From: Mya arenaria
Taxonomy: Eukaryota > Mollusca > Bivalvia > Myida > Myidae
DNA: 64,000 nucleotides
Assembly: GCF_026914265.1 (NCBI RefSeq)
Contig: NC_069131.1
Coordinates: forward strand, 2,515,501 to 2,579,500
Direction of reading: 5' to 3'
In this document: positions 11,912 to 23,400 of the stretch, one piece after another
How positions within the stretch are numbered: position 1 is the stretch's first letter
Layout: each line of letters starts with the position of its first letter
Notes under the pieces: generated by a model
What the model was told of the DNA's origin: nothing
The model's database searches: none
What the model saw: only the letters and a program-made list of their open reading frames with translations
Program-made: the position numbers and the translations under genes

Positions 11912-12310
11912 ATGACGTTAGAACAACGTCGCATAACCTTAAAAATGATTACCGCCGGTATGAGTGATAGAGAGGTGGAAAGACACTTTCGTGTATGCGA
12001 ATATACCTTCAGTCGCCTGAGAGTTCGGTATTAGTTGACCGGAAACGTCTAGGACAGACAACGTTCCGGCTGTCCACGTAAAACAACGCCGAGAGAAGAC
12101 CGGTATATCGTTACGGCGTCAAGACGTAACCGGTAAGTGTTAAGCAGAAGGTTAGTTGGTCACCGCAGAAAGGCAACTGGTACGAGGGTTTACAATTGAA
12201 CCATCCGTCATAGGCGCGCGCGGCTTACCGATTCATGGTAGTCGTCCTTACGTTGGTATACTTTAACGTAAAGGCATCAATAGGCTTGCGTCGTATTGGA
12301 ATGATAAATG
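11912..12310 (+). pseudogene. Decayed Tc1/IS630-type transposase fragment
   Basis: Read in one frame from ATG 11912, the sequence follows a Tc1-like transposase N-terminus: LEQRRITLKMITAGMSDREV (first helix-turn-helix), then VERHFRVCEYTFSRLRVRY, a stop, then DRQRSGCPRKTTPREDRYI (linker with the GRPR-type motif), and a second helix-turn-helix ending near GTRVYN. Several in-frame stops (TAG, TAA, TGA) make it non-functional, but the frame is kept throughout, so decay was mostly by substitution. The catalytic DDE/D part is not recognisable downstream. CpG density is clearly above the background. Identification rests on the remembered pattern of mollusc and fish Tc1-like elements. Confidence 0.75.
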
Positions 12311-13638
12311 ATACCTAGATCTATATACGACTTTGCAATTATAGGCTATTCCTTAATACTGTAACGTGTGACGTCAACCGAAAGACGCAACGTTCAGATC
12401 CCTTCATAGAAAAGCATGCTCGACTTTGAAGGGGTCCACTGGTAAATTCGCAATCCACACGGAGCCCGGGCTTTGCTAATTTGCATATTACCAAAGAAGT
12501 ACTATGAACGTACTTCCGTCTATAACGGAATGTTTTATTATACTATGAACGCACATCCGCTGCCTACAGCGTTCCGTTACTGAATACAAACATGTGTTGT
12601 CGATACGAACGGAAAGGTTCCAAAATTAGTCTCGATCACTTTGCACCTGATCCGTCATTAACTTTGAATAGAGCGCCTGAATGATTGAGACTAGTATCAA
12701 ATCGCCCCACAACGTGCGCATTTTTCCTCCGAGGTTCATTTTGAGTAACTCTTTTGAAACACTGTTGACTGCTTCTCATTCAATACACGGCGTGTTGTCT
12801 GTTGCAAATTTAGAAGAACAACAACAAAGTCATATTTCGTAATCGAATTATTGCTATTCTCCTGTCAGCTGTAACAAAAGACAATTTAAAAAATTCAATG
12901 ATTATTGGACGATTTATAACATAACTATGGATGCTTCATCTGCAATGAATTTGGTAATTTTCTTACAAAATGATTTGGTATTATTTGACAAGTTTGGTAT
13001 GTTCGGACACGCATCAGGATTCGGATTTAAAGTAGTTATGTAAATGAACAATAACAGGTTATCTAGGTTCTGTCAGGCCTGGATATATTTCTTTACATAT
13101 TTATCCAAATGTCTAAATACACCCCTTAATGTCTAAAGTCCTTTTCGACGAAATGCCGCTTCCATATATATTAAATATTGCTGGTACCCTGGTTTGGTCA
13201 AAATACCTGCTCTAATTTCGGAAATGCCCTGGTGTGGTCAATTGTTCCTAGAGGTTCAGGACATTACAGGCCATGGACATTACTACAAAGCAGACATAAC
13301 CAACCATATTTTGGGACATTACCTGTGCTCCAGCTAGCCTGTTTTTTTTAGGGCTGTCCGCCCATGCCCTTTTTCTTTTGGCCGTGCCCCCTTTTTGGGT
13401 AGTACCTTTTTTCACAAATGCTCTATGAGCGCCATCTATCCCATTAGTGCCCTTTTTACTATTGAAATCACCACGAAAGATCGGCAGCCCTTAATCCGCT
13501 GTCATAATTGAGACAAATTACGTAACACTTAACGATAATAGTGTTCCCGGTAGGACTGTAACCATGCTACGCCATTGACTGCTTAAAATATGCCATACTG
13601 CCCTTTCATCTTCCTATGTGCCTTGCAATATTATGTTA
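12311..13638. other. Intergenic, no gene recognised
   Basis: Possibly includes the degraded remainder of the Tc1-like element (CpG-rich to about 12700). The rest is AT-rich with no supported feature. The first exon or exons of the OCIAD1-like gene must lie upstream of 14420 but I could not locate them. Confidence 0.35.
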
Positions 13639-13979
13639 GGCCTAAAAAAAAAATACATTTGGTTCGGGTTACCCGACCCTACCTACGGAATAGGCGCCGA
13701 CCCTACCGTTTTTATAGTCAGTTTGAAAAAAAAAATGAAAAGTTAAAAAAAAAAAAAAAAAAAAAATATCGTTTTTTTTTTAAATTGCTTTTTAATATTA
13801 AGTTTAAACCTTAAATGCTTATACAGAAGATAGCTTTAACACCATTCTCCAATGATGAAAATTATTTTCTCATATAAAACCTAATAAAAAAAAAAAATAA
13901 AAAAAAATAAAAAGCCTACCTACCCTACCTATTTTTTTAAAGGATGTAACCCTAACCAAACAATTTTTTTTTTTAGGCC
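13639..13979. mobile_element. Harbinger-like MITE with TTA target duplication
   Basis: Ends are inverted: GGCCTAAAAAAAAAATACAT at the left, and read inward from the right GGCCTAAAAAAAAAAATTGT, both followed by TTTGGTT(C/A)GGGTTAC. TTA is present immediately outside both ends (13636-13638 and 13980-13982). A 3-bp TTA duplication and a TIR beginning GG(G/C) fit PIF/Harbinger elements. The 341-bp interior is A-rich with CCTACCTACC words and codes for nothing. Confidence 0.8.
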
Positions 13980-14419
13980 TTACATCAATAAACTGCAACC
14001 AAATATAAGTAAGTTAGCATGACTTTTAATTAAAAATATAAAAAAATAATTGTCAAAAGCGTGATTATTAGAGGAACTATTTGGCGTCAACAGTGATCTA
14101 AATTTACTGCACATCATGATGTCAGTAAACAACATCCAATGCACTTTTTGGTGAAATGTAGAAAGATGCGTTCTTTTCACCAATGTTTCAACACATTATT
14201 ATTTCAAGGTATGCAAGAAAAAATATCAATCATGTGTTTCCAGTTCAGATTGAAAAATCTGATGCTCGAGCATACTATGTCAGGCTGGTAACTTGGCAAG
14301 CCTTGTAACCGGCTTATGCGTCAACTTAATTTGAATATTGAATCCATTGATGATTGATTAAAACTTTAGTAAGAATGAAATAAGGACAATGTTGTGATAT
14401 TTGTTTGTTGCTATTTCAG

Positions 14420-17400
14420 CTCACCCCAGAGGAGAAGCAGATAATGCAGGAAGTTGGAAGAAAATATTTATTTTTTGTTAGTAAGTACAGTCTATATTGT
14501 CGGTCCTTACTCATTACTAGATAGAAACTGCAGATACCAATCAATCATGGAAATCAGGCTTTTGGGTGAACAAGCCAGAATTCTTATAAGCTCGACTATT
14601 CGAAGAATAGGTGGGCTATACTACTCGCCCCAGCGTCGGCATCGGCATCTGGTTTAAGTTTTAGGGCAAGTTGGGATTTTCACTTATAAGTCCAATACCC
14701 TACATTCAATTGACTTAATACTTCACGCAGTTGTTCAGGGCCATCACATAATGAGGTTAGATAACTCCATATTATTCTTTACACAGATTATGGCCCCTGA
14801 TTGACTATGGAACTTGAGGTTATATTACTCCATATTATCTTGAATACAAGTTATGGCCCCAGATTGACTTAGGTTAAAGTTTTAGGGCAGGTTAAAGTTT
14901 AAGGGCAAGTTGGGATTTTCACTTAAAACTCCAATACCATTCATTCAATTGACTTAATACTTCACACAGATGTTCAGAGCCATCACATAATGAGGTTAGA
15001 TAACTCCATATTATCTTTTATACAAATTATGGCCCCTGATTGACTATGGGACTTGGGTTAAAGTTTTAGGGCAGGTTGGGATATTGTTTAATAACTTCTG
15101 TAGCCTTCATTCAATTGACTTAATACTTCACACAATTGTTCAGGATCATCACCCAATGAGGTTACATAACTCCATATCCTTAATACAAGTTATGGCCCCT
15201 GATTGACTTAGGTTAAAGTTTTAGGCAAGTAAAAGTTAAGGGTAAGGTGGGATTTTAATAAAAAACCTTCTATTCTGTTCATTAAATACACTTAATAAAA
15301 TTCAAAATTATTTACGACCATCTTACAACAAGAAACGAAACTCCGTTTTAAGCCTAAATACAAATTATGGCCCTTTATTTATTTTTTTTAATTTTTTTTT
15401 TTTTTAATTTCCTTTGAAAGGCATATTTGTATATTCTTAACCACATTTTCATAATGGGAAATCAAGTTATTTGAATGACTTGCGTCATTGTTTGGGTGGG
15501 CTGGTGGGAGGGCAGCATCAAAGTCACCTTATGTATCGAATTATTTTAGTTAGGTTTGACATAAGGAGACCAAACTTGGTATTATATCGTTATTGTATTC
15601 TAAGTCAAAGCGGCGTGGTCGAGCGCGGTGTTTTACGGCGGCTCTTGTTTGTGTTTGCCATCAAACATTTTCAACAAGCCCTGCTATATAAAATCCAGGA
15701 TTTTAGCAAGCCTGGAAAGCAATTTATCTGAACTGGGTTCATGGGCTTAAAAATTCTAAATTTAATAACTAATCAATGAGAAATTCAAGTTCAACTAGTT
15801 TTCAGGTAGTGTCGATTTTTTTTCTAAAATTCAGAATATTTTAATAATAAAAGGAAAAAGACAACAACAGGACAAAAATATAAAAAAATGTCAAAAAATC
15901 TTTCTTGACAAAACTCAATCTTGAAAATGCCTAACAAGTTTGATATACAATATACATGTAGGTAGTGACTGATTTTTACTGTATGTAATGCGCAGTTATT
16001 CTCCCCAGAATGTTATTAATAATATTGCATGCATTCTATAGAACGTATCAATGGACTCGGAATAAATTGTTTCAGTTTATTTCTTTACTCTGTGTAATAA
16101 ACACAGAATATAAAATGAAGAGTTTTTACCCAATTGTTATCACTCATTCACTTGGGTGCTATATTTCCAAGCTTATCTACAGTAACATTTAGTATGTGTT
16201 TTACATAATGTACATGTAACCTGTCCTATTGATTGTTATTGCCTTTCTCAGGTGCTCCAATGTCCTTGGGAGCAACACTTGCTGTCAGGCGTTTGATACA
16301 GATGGGTAAGCACAGAGAATGAAAGAATAAACAAAGAGTTAGCATAGAGTAAATAGAGTTAGCACATAATAATCATAGAGTAAACAAATAGTTAGCATAA
16401 AGTAAATAAAGAGCTTGCACAGAGTTAGCATAGAGTAAATAAAGAGTTAGCATATAGTAAATGAAGAGCTAGCACAGACTTAGCATAGAGTAAATAAAGA
16501 GCTAGCACAGAGTGTGCATAGAGTAAATAAAGAGTTAGCTCAGAGTAAATAAAGAGCTAGAACAGAGTAAATAAAGAGTTAGCATAGAGTAAATAAAGAG
16601 TTTGCACAGAGTAAATAAAGAGCTAGCACAGAGTAAATAAAGAGCATGCACAGAGTAAGCATAGAGTAAATAAAGAGTAAGCACAAAGTGAGCATAGGGT
16701 AAACAAAGAGTTAGCACAGAGCTAAAACAGTGTAAGCACTGAGTAAGCATAGTGTAAGCACAGCATTGGCACAGAGTAAGCATGGAGTAAACAAAGAGTT
16801 AGCACAGAGTAAGTATAGAGTAAATAAAGAGTTAGCATAGGGTAAATAATGATTACAGGTAGCACAGAGTAAGCATTGAGTGAGATCAGAGTAAACAAGG
16901 AGTTAGCACAGAGTGAGCATAGAGTAAACAAAGAGTTAGCTTAGAGTAAGTATTGCATTAGAACAGAGTAAACAGAGTTAGCACAGAGTGAGCATAGAGT
17001 AAACAAAGAGTTAGCACAAATTAGTTTTGAGTTAGAACAGAGTAAACAAAGAGTTAGCACAGAGTAACTAAGTATTGAGTTAGAACAGAGTAAGCAAAGA
17101 GTTAGAACAGAGTAAGCAAAGAGTTAGAACAGAGTAAACAAAGAGTTAGCACAGCGAGTTAGCACAGAGTGAGCATAGAGTAAACAAAGAGTTAACACAA
17201 ATTAGTTTTGAGTTAAAACAGAGTAAACAAAGAGTTAGCACAGAGTAAGTATTGAGTTAGAACAGAGTAAACAAAGAGTTAGCGCAGCATAAGCACTAGG
17301 GGGGTGACAGCAAAACCCTTCCCTAAATTTGACACCAACTGCCACCAAATGCAATGCAATTGGGTGGCATTTGATTTAAAATATGTTGCACTTGGTGGAA

Positions 17401-20400
17401 AATCAGGAATTTCACCAACTGCCCTGAAATTTCCACCCTTTTTCACCAACTGAACATGGCATTTGGGTGTAGTTTGATATCAGTGTTTTTTATGAGCATT
17501 TGGTGAAAAAAGTTAGACCTAGTTAATTTTGGATATGACAGTATGTGAATTTATTTGGTGGCATTTGGTGAACATGACTTTAGAGAGTTCTGCAAACTGG
17601 AACACAGCAGAATGGTGGAAGTTGGTGGCAAATTTAGGGAAGGGTTCTAAGTGAGATTAAACAAGACGCACTAAGAAGATTAGATGTACGCTGTTCAGTT
17701 TTGTGAATTTTGATTGCTTGTGCCTGCAATGTTTACAAACACTCTCAATTTTAAACTAATACGTGGGTCTCATTTTTTTGTTACCTTGCTTTGAGCCTTG
17801 GTGGTGAACTTCGCTGAAATATATTACTGTTTGGAAGTTTCACCATTATTTGGGTATATTTTGGTAAAATACATGGAAATGAGATGATATTGTGTTTCTT
17901 GATAAACTGCTTTTCTGTATGTTTTCATAGGTCCTGGTGACACCATGGTACTTTGGTATTATTTGATAAGGGTTTTATGGGAAGTTAAAGAATGAAATTA
18001 CACAGAACAAGACTTAGTGGTGTCACAGGAACATAGCAAATGCCCCAGAAAGGCCTCATTGGACAGAAAGCTATTCGTTTTGGGGTCTATATTGACAGAT
18101 AGCCTTTAGTATCTTAACATATTTTCATAACGACCTTCAAATGCAGTCTGTTAATATTGCCTATTGTACTTTTAAATGTTCCATACACTAGGTATATAAC
18201 TTTGTGTATGTCCAAGAAAAATGTCCATAAATACTACAGGAAGTAGTAAACAAATAGTGATATGTTAAGCAGTATATGAAATACTCATAACAGGACCTCA
18301 ATTAAAGATTGTAGCATTACTTTCTGTTGAGGTGATCTATGTTGTTGTGAACTGTTATCAATGTAGCATAATGTTCTGTTGAGGTGATCTGTGTTGATGT
18401 GATCTGTTATCAATGTAGCATAATGTTCTGTTGAGGTGATCTATGTCAATGTGACCTGTTATCAATGTAGCATAATATGGTAAATTGTCAATGTAGCATA
18501 ACGTTCTGCTGAGGTCTATATGATCTGTTATCAATGTAGCATAATGTTCTGTCATGGGCGATGTGATCTGTTATCAATGTAGCATAAAGTTCTGTTAGGG
18601 TTAATGTGATCTGTTATCAATGTAGCATAATGTTCTGTCAAGGTCGATGTGATCTGTTATCATTGTAGCATAATGTTCTGTTGAGGTAAATTTGATATGT
18701 TATCAATATAGCATAATGTTCTGTCGAGGTCACTGTTATCTGTTATCAATGTAGCATAATGTTATGCTGAGGTAAATGTGATCGGTTATCAATGTAGCAA
18801 AATGTTCCATTGAGGTCAATGTGATATGTTATCAATGTAGCATAATGTTCTGTCAAGGTTGAGGTGATATGTTATCAATGTAGCATAATGTTCTGTCAAG
18901 GTCGATGTGATCTGTTATCAATGTAGCATAATGTTCTGTCAAGGTCGAGGTGATCTGTTATCAATGTAGCATAATGTTCTGTCAAGGTCGAGGTGATCTG
19001 TTATCAATGTAGCATAATGTTCTGTTGAGGTGATCTGTTATCAATGTCAAGGTATGTTGAGGTGATCTGTGATCTGTAATCTTTGTAGCATAATGTTCTG
19101 TTGAGGTGATCTGCTATCTGTTATCAATGTAGCATAATGTCAAGATAGTTGGATCAGTGATCAATATTATATGTAATGGGGTTAGTAGGTGACCTGATAT
19201 TGGGTATACATGGCAAAGGAAACCATTTTAGGTGAGAGCGATGCGCTGCGCCGTTCATGTTGGAGGCGTCAAATAGTATAATGTTCTGTCAAGGTAATCT
19301 TTGATTAATGATCATTATGTTTGTATTTTCAGGACATACCTCCACTCGATTTAAACCTTTGAAACTTTTTGGTAAGTTAGCTGGTAAATGTTTTAGAATA
19401 TCAGAACTTAACTGTGTACTGTATATGTTATCAAAAGCTTAAGGGTTCATCAAGGGGAATTCTTTTGATTTTTTTTAGTTATTATGTAGTAGGGATGGCA
19501 ACAAGTACCAGAGTACTCGATCAAACCTCCGAGTACTCGAGTACCAAATCACTACTCGAGTACTCGGAAAAAAATCTATAAAATTCACAAAATACACAAT
19601 TAACAGACGAAGTAACGGATCTGGTTAGTTGCCAACAGGACAATTTACGGTCCCTCTTATCCCCGCTGTGTACACAATTGACCCTAATAAATTAGTTGAG
19701 AGATGCAAACGGTCAGCAAAGGGCCCCTATTTCCAATTATCACTGATGTCAGTTAGCGAAGTTTTGAAAGCGGAACTTTCACCTACACAATTCTATTGTT
19801 TACCAATTAGAGTCCTTTCACCAAACAATGGACACTAACGAGCGAACGAGTAGCAACCATTACGAGGATTGATTTCTTAATGGGCATATTTTAACTATTT
19901 TTGCAATGATTATCACAATTGATTGGTTGATATCTTCAATCAAGAATTACGAATATTAATGAGGTAAACAACAATAATACAGTATGAAGTAATTCGTTCT
20001 TTATTTTTATGTAAGCTATTAATTTTCGTTTATTGTTATTATGATTGATGTTCATTATAAATATCGACTATCTAGACGCTCGAATAAAATCCGGGTTAAA
20101 CTTTCCAGCTTTATTGTAGATAATTTGCAGTGCATACTTATATGTAAAATCATTAAAATGAAATAAAAAAAGACAAAATTAAAAGCATGAAACAGCATTT
20201 GTTTTCCTTTTATTTAATTTCCTGTTAAAGTAAATAATAAAAGTCTAATTTAAAGATGAAAATTTCAGACCAATATTATGACCAACGCGCATTATATACG
20301 CCATGAACGATACATGTATACACGATCTTGTCTTTCCCAAAAACAAATTCTTTTTTTCCGAGTTATTGAGTACCTGAGTACTCGATTGAAAGATTGTCCG

Positions 20401-23400
20401 AGTACTCAAGTACCAATTTTACTACTCGTTGCCACCCCTTTTATTTAGTAAAACTGACATAATGTAAAATATTTCAAATATTTCAAAAAACATGTTTTTT
20501 ATTGAAAATTGTGTCTTTTAATTCCCTAGTGATAGTCCCTACACATATTTGTGTACATTTTTGTCCAGAGCGTTTTTTGGTGTATTATTAATGTTGAGGG
20601 AAGGTCTTAAGTTTAATTTTGGCGAAGATAGACAATTGCCATCATGCAGGTTACCATGGTAACCAAGACAACATGATTTTTTTTCAATAAAATTAACATC
20701 TACATGAAGAATCCATGCCAAATTATGCTGGTCAGCTGAAGGGTTCAAGACAATAAAAGCTGCCAGACAATTCCACAATTTGTCAGGAGTATTGGCACAT
20801 TTCGGGATGACTAATGTCACAGGCTCAGAAGACTAATGGCCAGTCTGGGGAGGTAACATGGGATGCCCCGCATGTAAGTCAGATGCTGTTTCAACTGAGC
20901 ATACAGGTCCGGTTACAGGTCAAATAACTCGCATACTTCATGACCCGTGTGAGTCAGTTTATGATATCTCACATTCTCCATGGCCTGTGTGAGTCAGTTT
21001 AGGATATCTCATATTCTCCATGGCCTGAGTGAGTCAGTTGAGGATATCTCACATTCTCCATGGCCTGAGTGAGTCAGTTGAGGATATCTCACATTCTCCA
21101 TGGCCTGAGTGAGTCAGTTTAGGATATCTCACATTCTCCATGGCCTGAGTGAGTCAGTTGAGGATATCTCACATTCTCCATGGCCTGAGTGAGTCAGTTA
21201 AGGTTATCTCACATTCTCCATGGCCTGAGTGAGTCAGTTTAGGATATCTCACATTCTCCATGGCCTGAGTGAGTCAGTTGAGGATATCTCACATTCTCCA
21301 TGGCCTGTGTGAGTCAGTTGAGGATATCTCACATTCTCCATGGCCTGAGTGAGTCAGTTAAGGTTATCTCACATTCTCCATGGCCTGTGTGAGCCAGCTG
21401 AGGATATCTCACATTCTCCATGGCCTGAGTGAGTCAGTTGAGGATATCTCACATTCTCCATGGCCTGTGTGAGTCAGTTAAGGTTATCTCACATTCTCCA
21501 TGGCCTGTGTGAGTCAGTTTAGGATATCTCACATTCTCCATGGCCTGTGTGAGTCAATTGAGGATATCTCACATTCTCCATGGCCTGAGTGAGTCAGTTA
21601 AGGTTATCTCACATTCTCCATGGCCTGTGTGAGCCAGCTGAGGATATTCCACATTCTCCATGGCCTGAGTGAGTCAGTTAAGGTAATCTCACATTCTCCA
21701 TGGCCTGTGTGAGTCAGTTGAGGACATCTCACATTCTCCATGGCCTGAGTGAGTCAGTTAAGGTTATCTCACATTCTCCATGGCCTGTGTGAGTCACTTG
21801 AGGACATCTCACATTCTCCATGGCCTGTGTGAGTCAGTTAAGGTTATCTCAGATTCTCCATGGCCTGTGTGAGTCAGTTGAGGACATCTCACATTCTCCA
21901 TGGCCTGAGTGAGTCAGTTAAGGTTATCTCGCATTCTCCATGGCCTGTGTGAGTCAGTTGAGGACATCTCACATTCTCCATGGCCTGAGTGAGTCAGTTA
22001 AGGTTATCTCGCATTCTCCATGGCCTGTGTGAGCCAGCTGAGGATATCTCACATTCTCCATGGCCTGTGTGAGTCAGTTGAGGATAACTCACATACTCCA
22101 TGGCTCATGTGAGTCAGTTAAGGATATCTCGCAGTCTCCATGGCCTGTGTGATTCATTTCCGGATAACTGACATACCCCATGACCCGTGTGAGTCAGTCC
22201 TGGATAACTCACATACTCCATGACCCGTGTGAGTCAGTTGAGGATGTCTCACATCTCACATACTCTATGGCCCGTGTGAGTCAGTTGAGGATATCTCACA
22301 TACTCCATGGCCCGTGTGAGTCAGTTGAGGATATCTCACAAACTCCATGGCCCGTGTGAGTCAGTTGAGGATATCTCACAAACTCCATGGCCCGTGTGAG
22401 TCAGTTGAGGATATATCACATTCTCCATGGCCTGTGTGAGTCAGTTGAGGATAACTCACATACTCCATGACCCGTGTGAGTCAGTTGAGGATGTCTCACA
22501 TCTCACATACTCTATGGCCCGTGTGAATCAGTTGAGGATATCTCACAAACTCCATGGCTCGTGAGTCAGTTGAGGATATCTCACAAACTCCATGGCCCGT
22601 GTGAGTCAGTTGAGGATATCTCACATACTCCATGACCCGTGTGAGTCAGTTGAGGATATCTCACATACTCCATGACCCGTGTGAGTCAGTTGAGGATATC
22701 TCACAAACTCCATGGCCCGTGTGAGTCAGTTGAGGATATCTCACCCATCCATGACCCGTGTGAGTCAGTTCCGGATAATTGACATATTCAATGACCCGTG
22801 TGAGTCAGTTTAGGTTGTCTCACATACTCCATGACCTGTGTGAGTCAGTTGAGGATGTCTCACATACTCCATGACCCATGTGAGTCAGTCTTGGATAACA
22901 CACATACTCCATGACCCGTGTGAGTCAGTTTAGGATGTCTCACATACTCCATGACCCGTGTGAGTCAGTTGAGGATGTCTCACATACTCCATGATCCATG
23001 TGAGTCAGTCTTGGATAACACACATACTCCATGACCCGTGTGAGTCAGTTGAGGATATCTCACATACTCCATGACCCGTGTGAGTCAGTTGAGGATATCT
23101 CACATACTCCATGACCCATGTGAGTCAGGTCTGGCTAACTGACATATTCCATGACCCATGTGAGTCAGTTGAGGATGTCTCACATACTCCATGACCCATG
23201 TGAGTCAGTTCTGTAACACTTATATAGAATGATTGACTCAATTTTCAAATTTTCTTACAGTCGGTGGTATGCTCGGCTTTTACCCAGGTTTGTTTATGGG
23301 ACAACGGGAGGCTTTTCGCCAAACAATTGCCAAGGTGCCTAATGGATTCAATGCCACGCTCTTCAGAGAGCTAAAAACTCTGACTGATGAGGAAAAGATC

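Noticed and set aside
16535..16931. Leucine/serine-rich minus-strand frames
   Set aside because: They are translations of the intron-2 minisatellite, with no domain and no start context.
20539..20820. 93-codon minus-strand frame in an OCIAD1-like intron
   Set aside because: No recognisable domain. The sequence holds a GGTTACCATGGTAACC palindrome and looks like repeat DNA. It could be revisited with a database search.
20935..23215. Regular array considered as a CRISPR
   Set aside because: Units are contiguous and nearly identical with no unique spacers, and the window is eukaryotic. It is a minisatellite.
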